From assembly GCA_021151835.1 (NCBI GenBank), contig JAGKWO010000035.1, forward strand, positions 50,009 through 114,008: 64,000 bases of DNA. The letters run 5' to 3'. Source of the DNA: Gammaproteobacteria bacterium (GTDB taxonomy: Bacteria; Pseudomonadota; Gammaproteobacteria; Pseudomonadales; Cellvibrionaceae). Shown here in pieces: positions 1 through 8,445 of the stretch. Below the pieces are notes generated by a model, which ran no database searches, was not told the origin of the DNA, and saw only the letters and a list, made by a program, of their open reading frames with translations. The translations under genes were made by a program, and so were the position numbers. Every line of letters begins with the position of its first letter. The stretch's first letter is position 1.

Positions 1-2
1 AT

Positions 3-62
3 AGTATTGATCAGTTCCCTGCTGATATAAAGTACCAGCCAGGCGGTGCCTGGAGTAAATAA
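3..62 (+). CDS. C-terminal tail of an upstream gene cut by the window edge (possible polymorphic toxin)
   Basis: The frame is open from base 3 to a TAA at 60-62 and encodes SIDQFPADIKYQPGGAWSK. The 5' part lies outside the window. The stop is 30 bp before a small AT-rich gene whose features suit an immunity protein, so the pair has the layout of a toxin followed by its immunity gene. The short Gly/Trp/Lys-rich tail is compatible with the end of a secreted nuclease-type toxin domain, but too little is visible to name a family. Reading it as a toxin rests on the neighbour only. Confidence 0.45.
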   Translation, partial: SIDQFPADIKYQPGGAWSK

Positions 63-92
63 CTACTTATATTTAAAATAATTGGGCGAATT

Positions 93-491
93 ATGTTGAA
101 TGTTGAAGAGTTGAAAAAAGAAATACTCAATATAGATTGGGATGAATTTAATGGGCCGGAAGGCTATGAATCTAATCGTGTTGCAGATTCATTAATATTG
201 CTGGCTGAAATAAAGGACGCTCAAAAAGCCAATGACATTGGTAATAAAGTTACTTATGCAATTGGTAATGACCATGCTGGTGTTTATTACCCAGCTGTTT
301 TATCTGCGCTAGATTTTATTATTATTTTGGAAAAGAACTCGGATGATAATAATGTTAGAAAAATTTGCTGTGGTGCAATATTAAATAATTTATATTATTT
401 TGAGCCGGAGCTGGGTAGTTATAATGGCTGTACAAGTAGTGAATTAAAAAGCTTTGTAGTAGATAAGTTACAATCATATTCAGATGAATAA
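93..491 (+). CDS. Hypothetical acidic protein, immunity-protein-like
   Basis: This 132-residue soluble, acidic protein has no signal peptide. Its middle (about residues 30-110) is a run of amphipathic helices (VADSLILLAEIKDAQ, AVLSALDFIIILEKN, ICCGAILNNLYYF) resembling the HEAT-like helical repeats of many immunity proteins. The gene is clearly richer in A+T than everything after 900, suggesting recent transfer. It follows the truncated upstream gene by 30 bp and is closed by a terminator hairpin at 523-552, so it is probably the last gene of that operon. The family is not recognised; the immunity role is inferred from size, composition and position. Confidence 0.7.
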   Translation: MLNVEELKKEILNIDWDEFNGPEGYESNRVADSLILLAEIKDAQKANDIGNKVTYAIGNDHAGVYYPAVLSALDFIIILEKNSDDNNVRKICCGAILNNLYYFEPELGSYNGCTSSELKSFVVDKLQSYSDE

Positions 492-522
492 TAGTTTGTT
501 GTCCCATTCAACAGTTCAAACC

Positions 523-552
523 AAAAATGCCGCTTTTATAGCGGCATTTTTA
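523..552 (+). terminator. Rho-independent terminator after the immunity-like gene
   Basis: The hairpin has arms ATGCCGCT and AGCGGCAT around a TTTATA-type loop, with A-rich sequence before it and a T run after it. It lies between the + strand immunity-like gene and the convergent symE gene, and could serve both strands. Confidence 0.7.
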
Positions 553-562
553 TTTACGTTCC

Positions 563-769
563 TCACTCGGTTGTCAACACCAAACACCCGTGCATCACCC
601 GAATGGTCACCGGTGAATTAATATCAAACCCCGCGTGTTTTAACCAATGGCCTTTGAGTTGCAGCCAGGGCACGGTGGCCTGTGGCGGGTACTGGGTCTT
701 GCGCCGGTAATCGTAAACCATGCTCCCGGTTTTGATTTTGCGAATGTGGCAGGGTGGTGTTGCTTGCAT
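563..769 (-). CDS. symE: SymE-family toxin-like protein
   Basis: This 68-residue basic protein carries the SymE signature: the block PWLQLKGHWLKHAGFD at about residues 34-49, then VTIRVMHGCLVLTTE at the C-terminus. This is the AbrB-like fold shared by SymE_toxin proteins. In E. coli, SymE is an SOS-induced toxin held down by the antisense RNA SymR. No LexA box or antisense promoter could be shown here. The ATG at 769 has no clear Shine-Dalgarno site, so the start is uncertain. SymE-like genes often sit beside Rhs or other polymorphic toxin loci, which fits the neighbours on the left. Confidence 0.75.
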   Translation of the reverse strand: MQATPPCHIRKIKTGSMVYDYRRKTQYPPQATVPWLQLKGHWLKHAGFDINSPVTIRVMHGCLVLTTE

Positions 770-850
770 AGAATCGCGTCTAGTACGTAGGTTGTGGTGA
801 GCATGCGAACCGCAACATAGTTAATCTTAAATGATGCTGTTAGATGTGTT

Positions 851-888
851 AAAAAAAATTAATGCCACCTCCCTGGCAGCATTTTTTT
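851..888 (-). terminator. Bidirectional terminator downstream of the DUF1348 operon
   Basis: A short GC-containing hairpin (GCCA...TGGC with flanking AATGC/GCATT) is flanked by A8 on one side and T7 on the other. It is placed just after the last minus-strand gene of the 908-3007 operon. Confidence 0.5.
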
Positions 889-907
889 CTAATAATTCAA
901 TAAAGTA

Positions 908-1378
908 TTACAAACCCAAATCACTCAAACCCGGATGATCATCCGGGCGGCGCCCTTGTGGCCAATGGAATTTGCGTTCGCTTTCCTGAATGGCCAGATC
1001 GTTAATGCTTGCATAACGTTTTTGCATTAAACCATTTTCATCAAATTCCCAATTTTCATTGCCGTAAGAGCGGAACCATTGGCCGTTATCGTCATGCCAT
1101 TCGTAGGCAAAACGCACGGCGATACGATTGCCTTCGTAAGCCCATAATTCTTTAATCAATCGATATTCTTTTTCTTTTGCCCATTTGCGCGTTAAAAACT
1201 CAACGATTTGCTCACGGCCTTTGGGGAATTCGTTACGGTTGCGCCATTGGCTGTCGGCAGTGTAGGCGAGTGATACTTTGTGCGGGTCGCGATTATTCCA
1301 GCCATCTTCTGCGGCGCGCACTTTTTGGATGGCAGTGTCGCGTGTGAACGGTGGCAGTGGCGGGCGTGATTCAGTCAT
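908..1378 (-). CDS. DUF1348 / nuclear transport factor 2-like (SnoaL-fold) protein
   Basis: A 156-residue soluble protein with the NTF2-like cone fold typical of DUF1348. The N-terminal helix carries AEDGWNNRDPHKVSLAYT, followed by SQWRNRNEFPKGREQIVEFL and a strand-rich half ending in YGNENWEFDENGLMQKRYASIND. Family members are close to this length. No enzyme activity is established, and the fold usually houses small hydrophobic ligands. The ATG at 1378 is preceded by GGAG at a good distance. It is the last gene of a likely operon with the GST remnant, the PNPOx-like and AhpD-like genes, suggesting detoxification or redox work under the divergent LysR regulator. Confidence 0.88.
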   Translation of the reverse strand: MTESRPPLPPFTRDTAIQKVRAAEDGWNNRDPHKVSLAYTADSQWRNRNEFPKGREQIVEFLTRKWAKEKEYRLIKELWAYEGNRIAVRFAYEWHDDNGQWFRSYGNENWEFDENGLMQKRYASINDLAIQESERKFHWPQGRRPDDHPGLSDLGL

Positions 1379-1440
1379 CGGGTGGCTCCTGGATAAAAGT
1401 TATCAATTAAAATTTCAAATCAAAAAATCCACAATAGATA

Positions 1441-1752
1441 TTAATCATTAAATCGTTGGATGCCGGGCATAGTGACGTAGCCGGTTAAATGTTCAATGCG
1501 TCCCATCCAGTTTTGTACATACAAATAAGGTTCAAGGTCGAATTTGCCTTCGTTAACCAGTGCGATGTAAGGGTAAATGGCGATATCGGCAATGGTGAGG
1601 GTGTTATTGTTTAATTGTAAAAAATCTTCAGTTTTATGTTCGCGTTCAGCACTATTCAGCAAACGGCTTTGGTAATTTAGTCCCAATAATGAGAGCAACA
1701 AACGCACTTTATGGCAGTTGCCGGATAAACTAAATTCATGAAGTGTCAGCAT
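1441..1752 (-). pseudogene. Glutathione S-transferase remnant with a large internal in-frame deletion
   Basis: The 103-residue frame joins a GST N-terminus (MLTLHEFSLSGNCHKVRLLL, thioredoxin-fold start) directly to a GST C-terminus (TLTIADIAIYPYIALVNEGKFD). The join is near residues 48-50, around 1603-1612. A normal GST is 200-220 residues. Roughly 100 residues are missing, including the cis-Pro and SxAI glutathione-binding parts and the first helices of the C-terminal domain. The frame is kept, so a protein could be made, but a working GST is unlikely. It lies between the PNPOx-like and DUF1348 genes on the same strand, as an ordinary member of that operon would. Confidence 0.75.
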
Positions 1753-1793
1753 GGTTGGTGTTCCGTGTGTGTATCAGCAAAGCAATATTGCAG

Positions 1794-2417
1794 TCAGTTA
1801 TCGCGTTGTTGTGAAAGCAATAATTGTAATTGCGCCTTCAGGTTTTCATTTTCGGTGATTAACGGTTCAATGATCGTTTGCACTTGTTCTTTGGTATAGC
1901 GCGGAACAATATGTTGTGGGCAATTCCATTCAAACGCTTCAACGGTAATTAAAAATGCGCGTTCAATACGCGCGCGATATTCCGGATTTTCCAGCGCAGC
2001 AATTATTTCCGGATGACCCTGTTCATGTACTACACGAGCGCGGCCCCAGATTTTTAATCGATGGCGATTGGGGTAATCCACCAAAATTAAACTGATGCGA
2101 TCATCGGCGTTGATATTGCCGACGCTAATGTATTGGCGATTGCCGCGAAAATCGGCAAAGCCGATGGTGCGTGAATCAATAACTTTTAAGAAGCCAACCG
2201 GACCGCCGCGATGTTGCACATAAGGCCAACCGTTTTCACCCACGGTTGCCTGGTAAAAACTATCGCGCGCTTCAATAAATTGAACCTCCGGTTCGGTTAA
2301 TTCATTGCGTGGATTATCTGCCAGTTCGAAACCGCGATTCGCCTCGCGGCTACCGTACAATTCCTGCGCGGCTTTCACGCTGGGTGTGAACGTAATATCA
2401 GCAAAGGCGCGTGGCAT
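1794..2417 (-). CDS. Pyridoxamine 5'-phosphate oxidase-family FMN-binding protein
   Basis: A 207-residue protein of the PNPOx-like split-barrel class, which binds FMN or F420. Visible parts are ARDSFYQATVGENGWPYVQHRGGPVGFLKVID, then GFADFRGNRQYISVGNI and the conserved LILVDYPNRHRLKIWGRARV strand pair. The C-terminus is a short helix rich in Leu and Gln. The start is placed at the ATG at 2417 because GGAGGAAC lies just upstream; a longer frame to 2447 has no such site. The 27-bp gap to the AhpD-like gene indicates one operon. The true substrate is unknown; flavin-dependent reduction of a small toxic molecule is a guess. Confidence 0.88.
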   Translation of the reverse strand: MPRAFADITFTPSVKAAQELYGSREANRGFELADNPRNELTEPEVQFIEARDSFYQATVGENGWPYVQHRGGPVGFLKVIDSRTIGFADFRGNRQYISVGNINADDRISLILVDYPNRHRLKIWGRARVVHEQGHPEIIAALENPEYRARIERAFLITVEAFEWNCPQHIVPRYTKEQVQTIIEPLITENENLKAQLQLLLSQQRDN

Positions 2418-2443
2418 AATTGTTCCTCCGGTAAAAATAACGA

Positions 2444-3007
2444 TCAATAATTGCTAGCAGATGGCAAGGGTTGTTCGAGCGAAATTTTTGGGAAATCAAT
2501 TTCAACCCGGCTGGCTTTGCCCAATATGTTGGTTAATAAATTCATGCCGACGTGAGTGATAATTTCCACAATATCCGCATCGGAATAACCCGCATTGCGC
2601 GCTTCGATAATGTCGGCGGTGGTGATATCGCCAGTGTGTTCTACCAATGAGCGCGCCAGTTTTACGGCGACGGAGGCTTTCGCATCCTGGCTGGTGCCGT
2701 TGCGATTTGCTTCTATCTCGGCGCCGTTTAATCCGGTGCTTTTACCAATCGCCGTGTGGGCCGATAAACAATATTCGCACGCATTTTGTTGCGCTAGTGC
2801 CAGTGCAATTCGCTCGCGCGTTTGCACACTTAAACTGCCTTCATTGGCTATACCGTACAGGCCGAGGTAGGCGCGCAGTGCGGCGGGCGAGTTGGCAAAT
2901 ACGCGCAGGAAATTCGGCACAATTCCAATCTGTTGCTGGATGGCACTGAACAAGGCGGCTTGCTCAGCGGTTGCAGTTTGGTTAGTAACGGTGTTGATGC
3001 GGCTCAT
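2444..3007 (-). CDS. Carboxymuconolactone decarboxylase / AhpD-like alkylhydroperoxidase family protein
   Basis: A 187-residue protein of the CMD/AhpD family. The redox motif is C77-EY-C80-LSA-H84, the CxxCxxxH site used by AhpD-type peroxidases for disulfide exchange. The N-terminal half has the helical repeat PNFLRVFANSPAALRAYLGL. The start is set at the ATG at 3007 (MSRINTV) because GAGGTC precedes it. The frame stays open to 3154, but that extension would overlap the LysR promoter region. It heads the minus-strand operon and is divergent from a LysR gene with about 180 bp between starts, the usual layout for a LysR target. Confidence 0.9.
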   Translation of the reverse strand: MSRINTVTNQTATAEQAALFSAIQQQIGIVPNFLRVFANSPAALRAYLGLYGIANEGSLSVQTRERIALALAQQNACEYCLSAHTAIGKSTGLNGAEIEANRNGTSQDAKASVAVKLARSLVEHTGDITTADIIEARNAGYSDADIVEIITHVGMNLLTNILGKASRVEIDFPKISLEQPLPSASNY

Positions 3008-3189
3008 GATGTTGACCTCGATGACGTTGGGGGAATTCCGACGGAAGTTCCTGACTGAGGCCATATTGCCAATTGCAACGGATGTGATGAATACTCGCAA
3101 CCGGCAATTGATTATTTCCAAAATTGAAATAATCCCTGTTGGAAATCGCCACATTAAAATACCGCAATAAGCGCTGGCTGGAAAAACCT

Positions 3190-4089
3190 ATGGACCGTTT
3201 AACTGAAATGCAGATTTATGTGGCCGTTGCCGAATGTGAGGGATTTGCGGCCGCAGCGCGGCGGCTAGCTATTTCGCCGCCCGTCGCAACCCGTGCGGTG
3301 GCCGATCTGGAAGCGCGGCTTGGGGTCAAATTGTTGAATCGTACCACGCGTTATGTGCGCGTGACCGATGCGGGTCAGCGCTATCTGGAAGATGCGCGCC
3401 GTGTCATTGCCGCGGCCGATGAAGCGGATGAGGCGGCCATCGGGGTTAACGGTGAACCGCGCGGGCACCTTACGGTGACAGCGCCGGTACTATTCGGGCG
3501 GATTTATGTCATGCCGGGCATTGTGGATTATTTGCAGCGCTTTCCGGCGACTGAAGTGTCCGCGATGTTTGTGGACCGCGTGGTGAATTTATTGGAAGAA
3601 GGTATCGATGTGGCCTTGCGTATTGGCGAGCTGGGCGATTCCAGTTTTCACGCAGTGCGTGTGGGCAGTGTGCGCCGCGTGCTGTGTGCATCGCCGGACT
3701 ATATTGCCCGCCACGGTTTACCTGCGCGTCCGGAGGCGTTACCGGATCATCAATTAATTGTGGCGACGAATCTGGGTATGAATATCGAATGGCGTTTTAT
3801 GGAAGGGGGAAAACCTTTACCGATTCGTATCAAGCCGCGCCTGAGTGTTACCAGTAATGATTCGGCAATTGAAGCCGCTGTGCGCGGTTTGGGAATTACG
3901 CGGGTGATGTCCTATCAAGTCGCGAGCGAGTTGGAGCAGGGAACATTAAAAATTTTGTTGAGTGAATTTGAACCGGATATTGTACCCGTACATATTTTGC
4001 ATCGCGAGGGGCGTTATTCTTCAGCAAAAATTCGCAGTTTTATTGATTTACTTGCCGAACGTCTGCGCGCCAATAAATCGCTTAATTAA
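3190..4089 (+). CDS. LysR-family transcriptional regulator
   Basis: A 299-residue LysR regulator of usual length. Residues 1-60 form the winged helix-turn-helix (MDRLTEMQIYVAVAECEGFA, then AAARRLAISPPVATRAVADLEARLGVKLLNRTTR). The rest is the effector-binding domain (GHLTVTAPVLFGR, VDVALRIGELGDSS). The ATG at 3190 fits the family N-terminus; the frame upstream to 3139 would add 17 atypical residues. It is transcribed away from the AhpD-PNPOx-GST-DUF1348 operon and probably controls it and itself. The inducer is unknown. The resemblance is to the LysR subgroup often placed beside oxidoreductase and GST genes. Confidence 0.92.
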   Translation: MDRLTEMQIYVAVAECEGFAAAARRLAISPPVATRAVADLEARLGVKLLNRTTRYVRVTDAGQRYLEDARRVIAAADEADEAAIGVNGEPRGHLTVTAPVLFGRIYVMPGIVDYLQRFPATEVSAMFVDRVVNLLEEGIDVALRIGELGDSSFHAVRVGSVRRVLCASPDYIARHGLPARPEALPDHQLIVATNLGMNIEWRFMEGGKPLPIRIKPRLSVTSNDSAIEAAVRGLGITRVMSYQVASELEQGTLKILLSEFEPDIVPVHILHREGRYSSAKIRSFIDLLAERLRANKSLN

Positions 4090-4241
4090 TTTTCCAATAA
4101 CCAGTTGGCTACACTATCTATTTGTTCAGGCAACTGTTGGTAATTTAATGTAATCTATTATTGGTTCTGGTTATTTTTGTGTTTGTTGTAGGCTTACGGA
4201 ATTTTATCAGCGATATTCAGTAATGGGTATTATAAAAATTC

Positions 4242-4278
4242 CACACTAAAAATCCGGCACTGCCGGATTTTTAGTGTG
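4242..4278. terminator. Perfect 18-bp palindromic terminator between convergent genes
   Basis: Two perfectly complementary 18-bp arms (CACACTAAAAATCCGGCA and its complement) are separated by one base. The arms carry A5/T5 tracts, so the hairpin works in either direction. It lies between the lysR stop and the stop of the M48 gene. Confidence 0.75.
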
Positions 4279-4316
4279 AAACTGGATCAATTTTTTGATC
4301 ACGACTGTTCCTAAGA

Positions 4317-6647
4317 TTATTTAAACAATATTCCCAATTCCGGTGCGATGGTCATAAACAATGCGCCGCCGATAATTCCCGCCGCAATCAATAAACGCAT
4401 GGCACCAGCAGCAAAACCATCGGCGGTCTGGAATCTGTCCCATAGGCCGAGGCGTTTTTGCAGTTCGCGTTCTTCACCGGGAGTTAGTGTTGGATACTCG
4501 GTGGGAATAGTCGCGGCGGCGGGTGCGTCCTCGGTGGCTTCCCCTTTATTGATCCACACCGCAACACGGGTTTCGGTTTGCAACAAATGTTCAAGGGTAA
4601 TTTGACGTAATGCACCCAGCCCGCCCAAGGCGGTATTAATCCAGCTATCCACTGCCTCTAGCCAATTGCTGATGTTTTCACGCGTGGGCGGCACAAAAGT
4701 AAATTCACCCAGTGCGTCGGACCAATTTTCAATTTCCAGTTTTTCCAGCACGTACGGTGGCAAATTTACCTGGCGGGCGCCATCATAAACCGCATGCAAG
4801 GCAGCGAATACTTCTTGCCCGGCGTTGATCAGTCGATCCAGCTCGCGCTTGCTCACATTACGGTCGGCGGTGATAACAGCATAGGTGTTGCTCATCAAAG
4901 CGCGGCTATCGGTAATATTGGCGTGCTGGTGATCGGCATAATGCAACACAGCCAGCAAACCATTTAAATATTTATCCCAGCCCCTGCCGAGTTTGCGCGC
5001 GGCCAATAAATGCGCCGTGCGGCATTCCATATCGTGTTTGAGCACTGCCTGGTGCGCAGCAGAACATTCATCCGTCAAGGTTTCAATCAGTGCTGGCAAC
5101 TCACGTTTTTTAACCTCTTGACTACGGAAACGGATGACGCCATCGGGTGGGGTATAAATTCCATCGCGCAATGCAATCAATAAATTGCGTTCTTTTTCCA
5201 GCACACGCAGGCTGTCCAGTTTGGTAACCAGTGCTTCGGGGTAAAGCTCGCGCAGGGCGTTTTGAATGGAATCGATTTTAATATCGTAAAGTTGGTGATG
5301 CTTTTGCGAAGAGCGCACAAACGAGCGCCCCAGATAAGCGCCGCGATAACGACCATTTAAATATTCGCGGTTGTAACGTTTGTCCAGCTCGGCAAAAATT
5401 TCCGCATCGGGTTTGAATTCCAGTTTGAAACGCTCGAGCAATTTGTAGGTAAAGGTTTCCTTGAGTGCTGTGGCGTTATCAAAAATAATCCAGCTGCTGC
5501 GATTATCCAGCACACCGGGAACATAAATTTTCTTCGCGTTTTGTTCGCGTTCATGGTTGTACGGATGAGTCGCCCACATACGCGGCGGCTGCGCAATGTC
5601 TGCGGTAAATACACGGTGTTTTTCCGGCTGTTCGCTCGGGATATTGGCCACTTTACCGTAGCCAGGATCGTTAAGGATTTTGGCGGTGTGTTGCATGATG
5701 CGCGTTTGAATAACAAATACATCTTTGTTAGCGATGCCCTGGTTAACCTGATCATTCAAAAAATTTTGTGCGCTGTCCCATGCCTCGTCAGCAGCCTGGA
5801 GTTTATGCAAGGCATGGATTAATGCATCGCTGCCGGTTACGGATACGGCGACCAGATCGGCCTGGAATTCCATCTCGCGCGAAAGGGCGCGCTGGGCCAG
5901 AAGTACCACATTGAAAAAAGTTTCCATGGTCGCGCGCAACGACCACACAATTAAACGCAGTGCCCAGCCGATCCAGGCGATACGCACATCGACATTGGAC
6001 AGAAAGCGCAGGAATTTATCCAGCGCATCGCGCCGCGCAATAATATGTGCGGCAATTTGTTGCGCAACATACACCCAATTCCCCAAGGCCATGGAACGCT
6101 GCGCAAAATGGCCAAATTCGTGGGCGAGTACGGCTTTCAGTTCGCTGATGGTCAGTACGTTGATCAACGGCAAACCGATTTCCAGATTTTTTTTAGAGGG
6201 AAAAATAAAATTGAGGAGCGACAAATCGTAAAACACACAGGCGTTCACACGCGGCGATAAAAATACGCGGTGCGGACGCGGCGCGCCGGTTTCATCGGCA
6301 AGGCGATTTAAAAATGCAATCAGTTGCGGTTCGCTTGCGGCAGTGACTTCATATTCCTGTTCGATGTTGCCTTTCTTTACGAACAGCAACGCCTTGATCA
6401 TAAACACCGCTAAAAAGCCGGAGCTCGCGGCGAGCAACCAGACAAATATATTGGGGTTGCTGCTTGCCAATTGGGTCTCGGCCAAATGGTAAGCCGACCA
6501 GGCGAACCAACTGGTAATGGCCAGGTAAAACAGGATAAAGCCCAATAATCCGAGCGCTGCCAGGGTGGCCTGGCGTTTATGGGATGCACTGGGTTTGGTG
6601 AGATCGGCGGGAACACTAACCGGGTTTGCGGGGTAAATATGATCCAT
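4317..6647 (-). CDS. M48-family membrane zinc metallopeptidase, large form
   Basis: A 776-residue protein, much longer than HtpX or Oma1 (about 290-480). Two membrane segments lie near residues 30-53 and 68-92, and one at the extreme C-terminus. The gluzincin motif is H176-EFG-H180 followed by FAQRSMALGNWVYV, with the third ligand expected in REMEFQADLVAV. The long C-terminal half has no recognisable domain. Members of this class are membrane-anchored proteases, presumed to cleave membrane or periplasmic proteins; the substrate is not known. The ATG at 6647 has AAGGAAG upstream. It is a single gene, divergent from the M32 carboxypeptidase gene. Confidence 0.88.
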   Translation of the reverse strand: MDHIYPANPVSVPADLTKPSASHKRQATLAALGLLGFILFYLAITSWFAWSAYHLAETQLASSNPNIFVWLLAASSGFLAVFMIKALLFVKKGNIEQEYEVTAASEPQLIAFLNRLADETGAPRPHRVFLSPRVNACVFYDLSLLNFIFPSKKNLEIGLPLINVLTISELKAVLAHEFGHFAQRSMALGNWVYVAQQIAAHIIARRDALDKFLRFLSNVDVRIAWIGWALRLIVWSLRATMETFFNVVLLAQRALSREMEFQADLVAVSVTGSDALIHALHKLQAADEAWDSAQNFLNDQVNQGIANKDVFVIQTRIMQHTAKILNDPGYGKVANIPSEQPEKHRVFTADIAQPPRMWATHPYNHEREQNAKKIYVPGVLDNRSSWIIFDNATALKETFTYKLLERFKLEFKPDAEIFAELDKRYNREYLNGRYRGAYLGRSFVRSSQKHHQLYDIKIDSIQNALRELYPEALVTKLDSLRVLEKERNLLIALRDGIYTPPDGVIRFRSQEVKKRELPALIETLTDECSAAHQAVLKHDMECRTAHLLAARKLGRGWDKYLNGLLAVLHYADHQHANITDSRALMSNTYAVITADRNVSKRELDRLINAGQEVFAALHAVYDGARQVNLPPYVLEKLEIENWSDALGEFTFVPPTRENISNWLEAVDSWINTALGGLGALRQITLEHLLQTETRVAVWINKGEATEDAPAAATIPTEYPTLTPGEERELQKRLGLWDRFQTADGFAAGAMRLLIAAGIIGGALFMTIAPELGILFK

Positions 6648-6877
6648 AGGTAACTTCCTTTGTAAATGGCTGGCTTTGTGTTTAGCGGGTTGTGCAGTAA
6701 TGATGACGGCGGAATTAAATTCCTGTTTATATTTTTAATGGCTGATTTTAATGACTGAGGTGCCATCCAGCAATTGGCCAACGCGCGCCTTTTTAGAATT
6801 TTTTGCGCAGGTAATGATTGCCCCCGCGCGTTTGGGTTTATATGCTGCCGCTCTGCATAAGCCCAGGAGGATGCGCC

Positions 6878-8368
6878 ATGTCATACCCGCAACTGCAACA
6901 GCACTTTTTAAAAATTTCCCACCTGAAACACCTGCAAGCCATTTGTTCCTGGGACCAGGCAGCAATGATGCCCGATGGCGGGAACGATGCCCGCAGCGCC
7001 GCTATGGCGGAGTTATCGGTATTGGTGCACCAGCAGACCACTGCAGCGCATCTGGGCGAATGGATAATGGCGGCAGAGCAGGAGGATTTATCGAACACGG
7101 AACAAGCGAGTCTCGCCGCGATAAAGCGCCGGTGGAAGCAGGCCACGCAATTGCCGCAGGATTTGGTACAGGCGCAATCGCTTGCCAATTCGGCCTGTGA
7201 ACATGCCTGGCGTGAGCAACGCAAAAATAATGATTGGGACGGATTCAAGCCCAACCTTGCCAAAGTGATTGCACTGGTGCGCGAAGAAGCAGGCATTCGT
7301 GCGGCGGATGGCGGTTTGCGTCCCTACGATGCCATGCTGGATCTTTATGAACCCGGCGTCACCAGTTTGCAATTGGATGCATTGTTTGCCGATGTAAAAA
7401 CCTGGTTGCCGGAATTTATCCAGCGTGCCGATGAATTGCAGGCGCAGAAAAAAATACTTGTTCCGGAAGGGCCTTTTGCAATCGAGAAACAAAAAGAACT
7501 CGGCCTTGCGGCGATGAAATTGCTCGGTTTTGATTTTACCCACGGCCGCCTGGATGTAAGTACGCATCCATTTTGCGGCGGCGTTCCTACCGATGTGCGC
7601 ATCACCACGCGCTACGATGAAAGTGATTTTATGAAGGCGCTGCTGGGTGTGATCCACGAAACCGGCCACGCGCGTTATGAACAAAATCTGCCCAAAGCCT
7701 GGGCCGGATTACCGGTGGGCGAAGCGCGTTCCATGGGGGTTCATGAATCGCAAAGTTTGTTTTTTGAAATGCAGCTTGCGCGCTCGCCGGAATTCACCCA
7801 ATTACTCGCGCCGCTCGCGCGCAAAATTTTACAGCGCGAACAGGACACCGCATTTACCAATGACAATCTCTACGCATTTAATACGCGGATGAAACGCGGT
7901 TATATCCGTGTCGATGCCGATGAACTCACTTATCCCGCCCATGTAATTTTGCGTTACGAAATCGAGCGTGCATTGGTAGAGGGCGATATTGAAGTGGATG
8001 ATATTCCCGGGTTGTGGAATGAAAAAATGCAGACGTATTTGGGACTGTCAACAGAAGGAAATTATCGCGATGGCTGCATGCAGGATATCCACTGGCCTTG
8101 TGGCGCCTTTGGTTATTTCCCATCCTACACCCTCGGTGCAATGTATGCTGCGCAAGAGTTCGCCGCTGCCCAGCGCAGTATCCCGCAACTCAAGGAAAAA
8201 ATTGCGCAGGGCGATCTGGCCCCGTTGTTTGATTGGCTGGAAAAAAATATCTGGAGCCAGGGCAGTTTGTTAGCTACCAATGATTTAATTGCTGCCGCTA
8301 CCGGTGAACCACTCAATGCGCGTTTTTTCAAAGCCCATTTGCAACGCCGTTATTTGGGTGAAGGTTGA
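6878..8368 (+). CDS. M32 metallocarboxypeptidase (carboxypeptidase Taq family)
   Basis: A 496-residue cytoplasmic zinc carboxypeptidase of the normal M32 length. The active site is H260-ETG-H264 (HETGHARYEQNLP), followed by the family motif GVHESQSLFFEMQ, which supplies the third metal ligand. The diagnostic GVPTDVRITTRY and IRVDADELTYPAHVILRYEIER blocks are present. The start is the ATG at 6878, with AGGAGG eight bases upstream; the frame runs further upstream with no family similarity. M32 enzymes trim C-terminal residues from peptides, in a catabolic role. It stands upstream of the yegD-like gene, but a 77-bp gap leaves a shared transcript uncertain. Confidence 0.95.
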   Translation: MSYPQLQQHFLKISHLKHLQAICSWDQAAMMPDGGNDARSAAMAELSVLVHQQTTAAHLGEWIMAAEQEDLSNTEQASLAAIKRRWKQATQLPQDLVQAQSLANSACEHAWREQRKNNDWDGFKPNLAKVIALVREEAGIRAADGGLRPYDAMLDLYEPGVTSLQLDALFADVKTWLPEFIQRADELQAQKKILVPEGPFAIEKQKELGLAAMKLLGFDFTHGRLDVSTHPFCGGVPTDVRITTRYDESDFMKALLGVIHETGHARYEQNLPKAWAGLPVGEARSMGVHESQSLFFEMQLARSPEFTQLLAPLARKILQREQDTAFTNDNLYAFNTRMKRGYIRVDADELTYPAHVILRYEIERALVEGDIEVDDIPGLWNEKMQTYLGLSTEGNYRDGCMQDIHWPCGAFGYFPSYTLGAMYAAQEFAAAQRSIPQLKEKIAQGDLAPLFDWLEKNIWSQGSLLATNDLIAAATGEPLNARFFKAHLQRRYLGEG

Positions 8369-8445
8369 ATATCGCTTGTTAATCAGAGCTTGCTAAAAAT
8401 TATTTGAAGTGGGTTCGTTGTTTTAAGTAAAGGTTGTTAGTTGTT

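Noticed and set aside
2595..3170. Overlapping plus-strand frames opposite the AhpD-like gene.
   Set aside because: They mirror a gene with a clear CxxCxxxH motif and lack motifs of their own.
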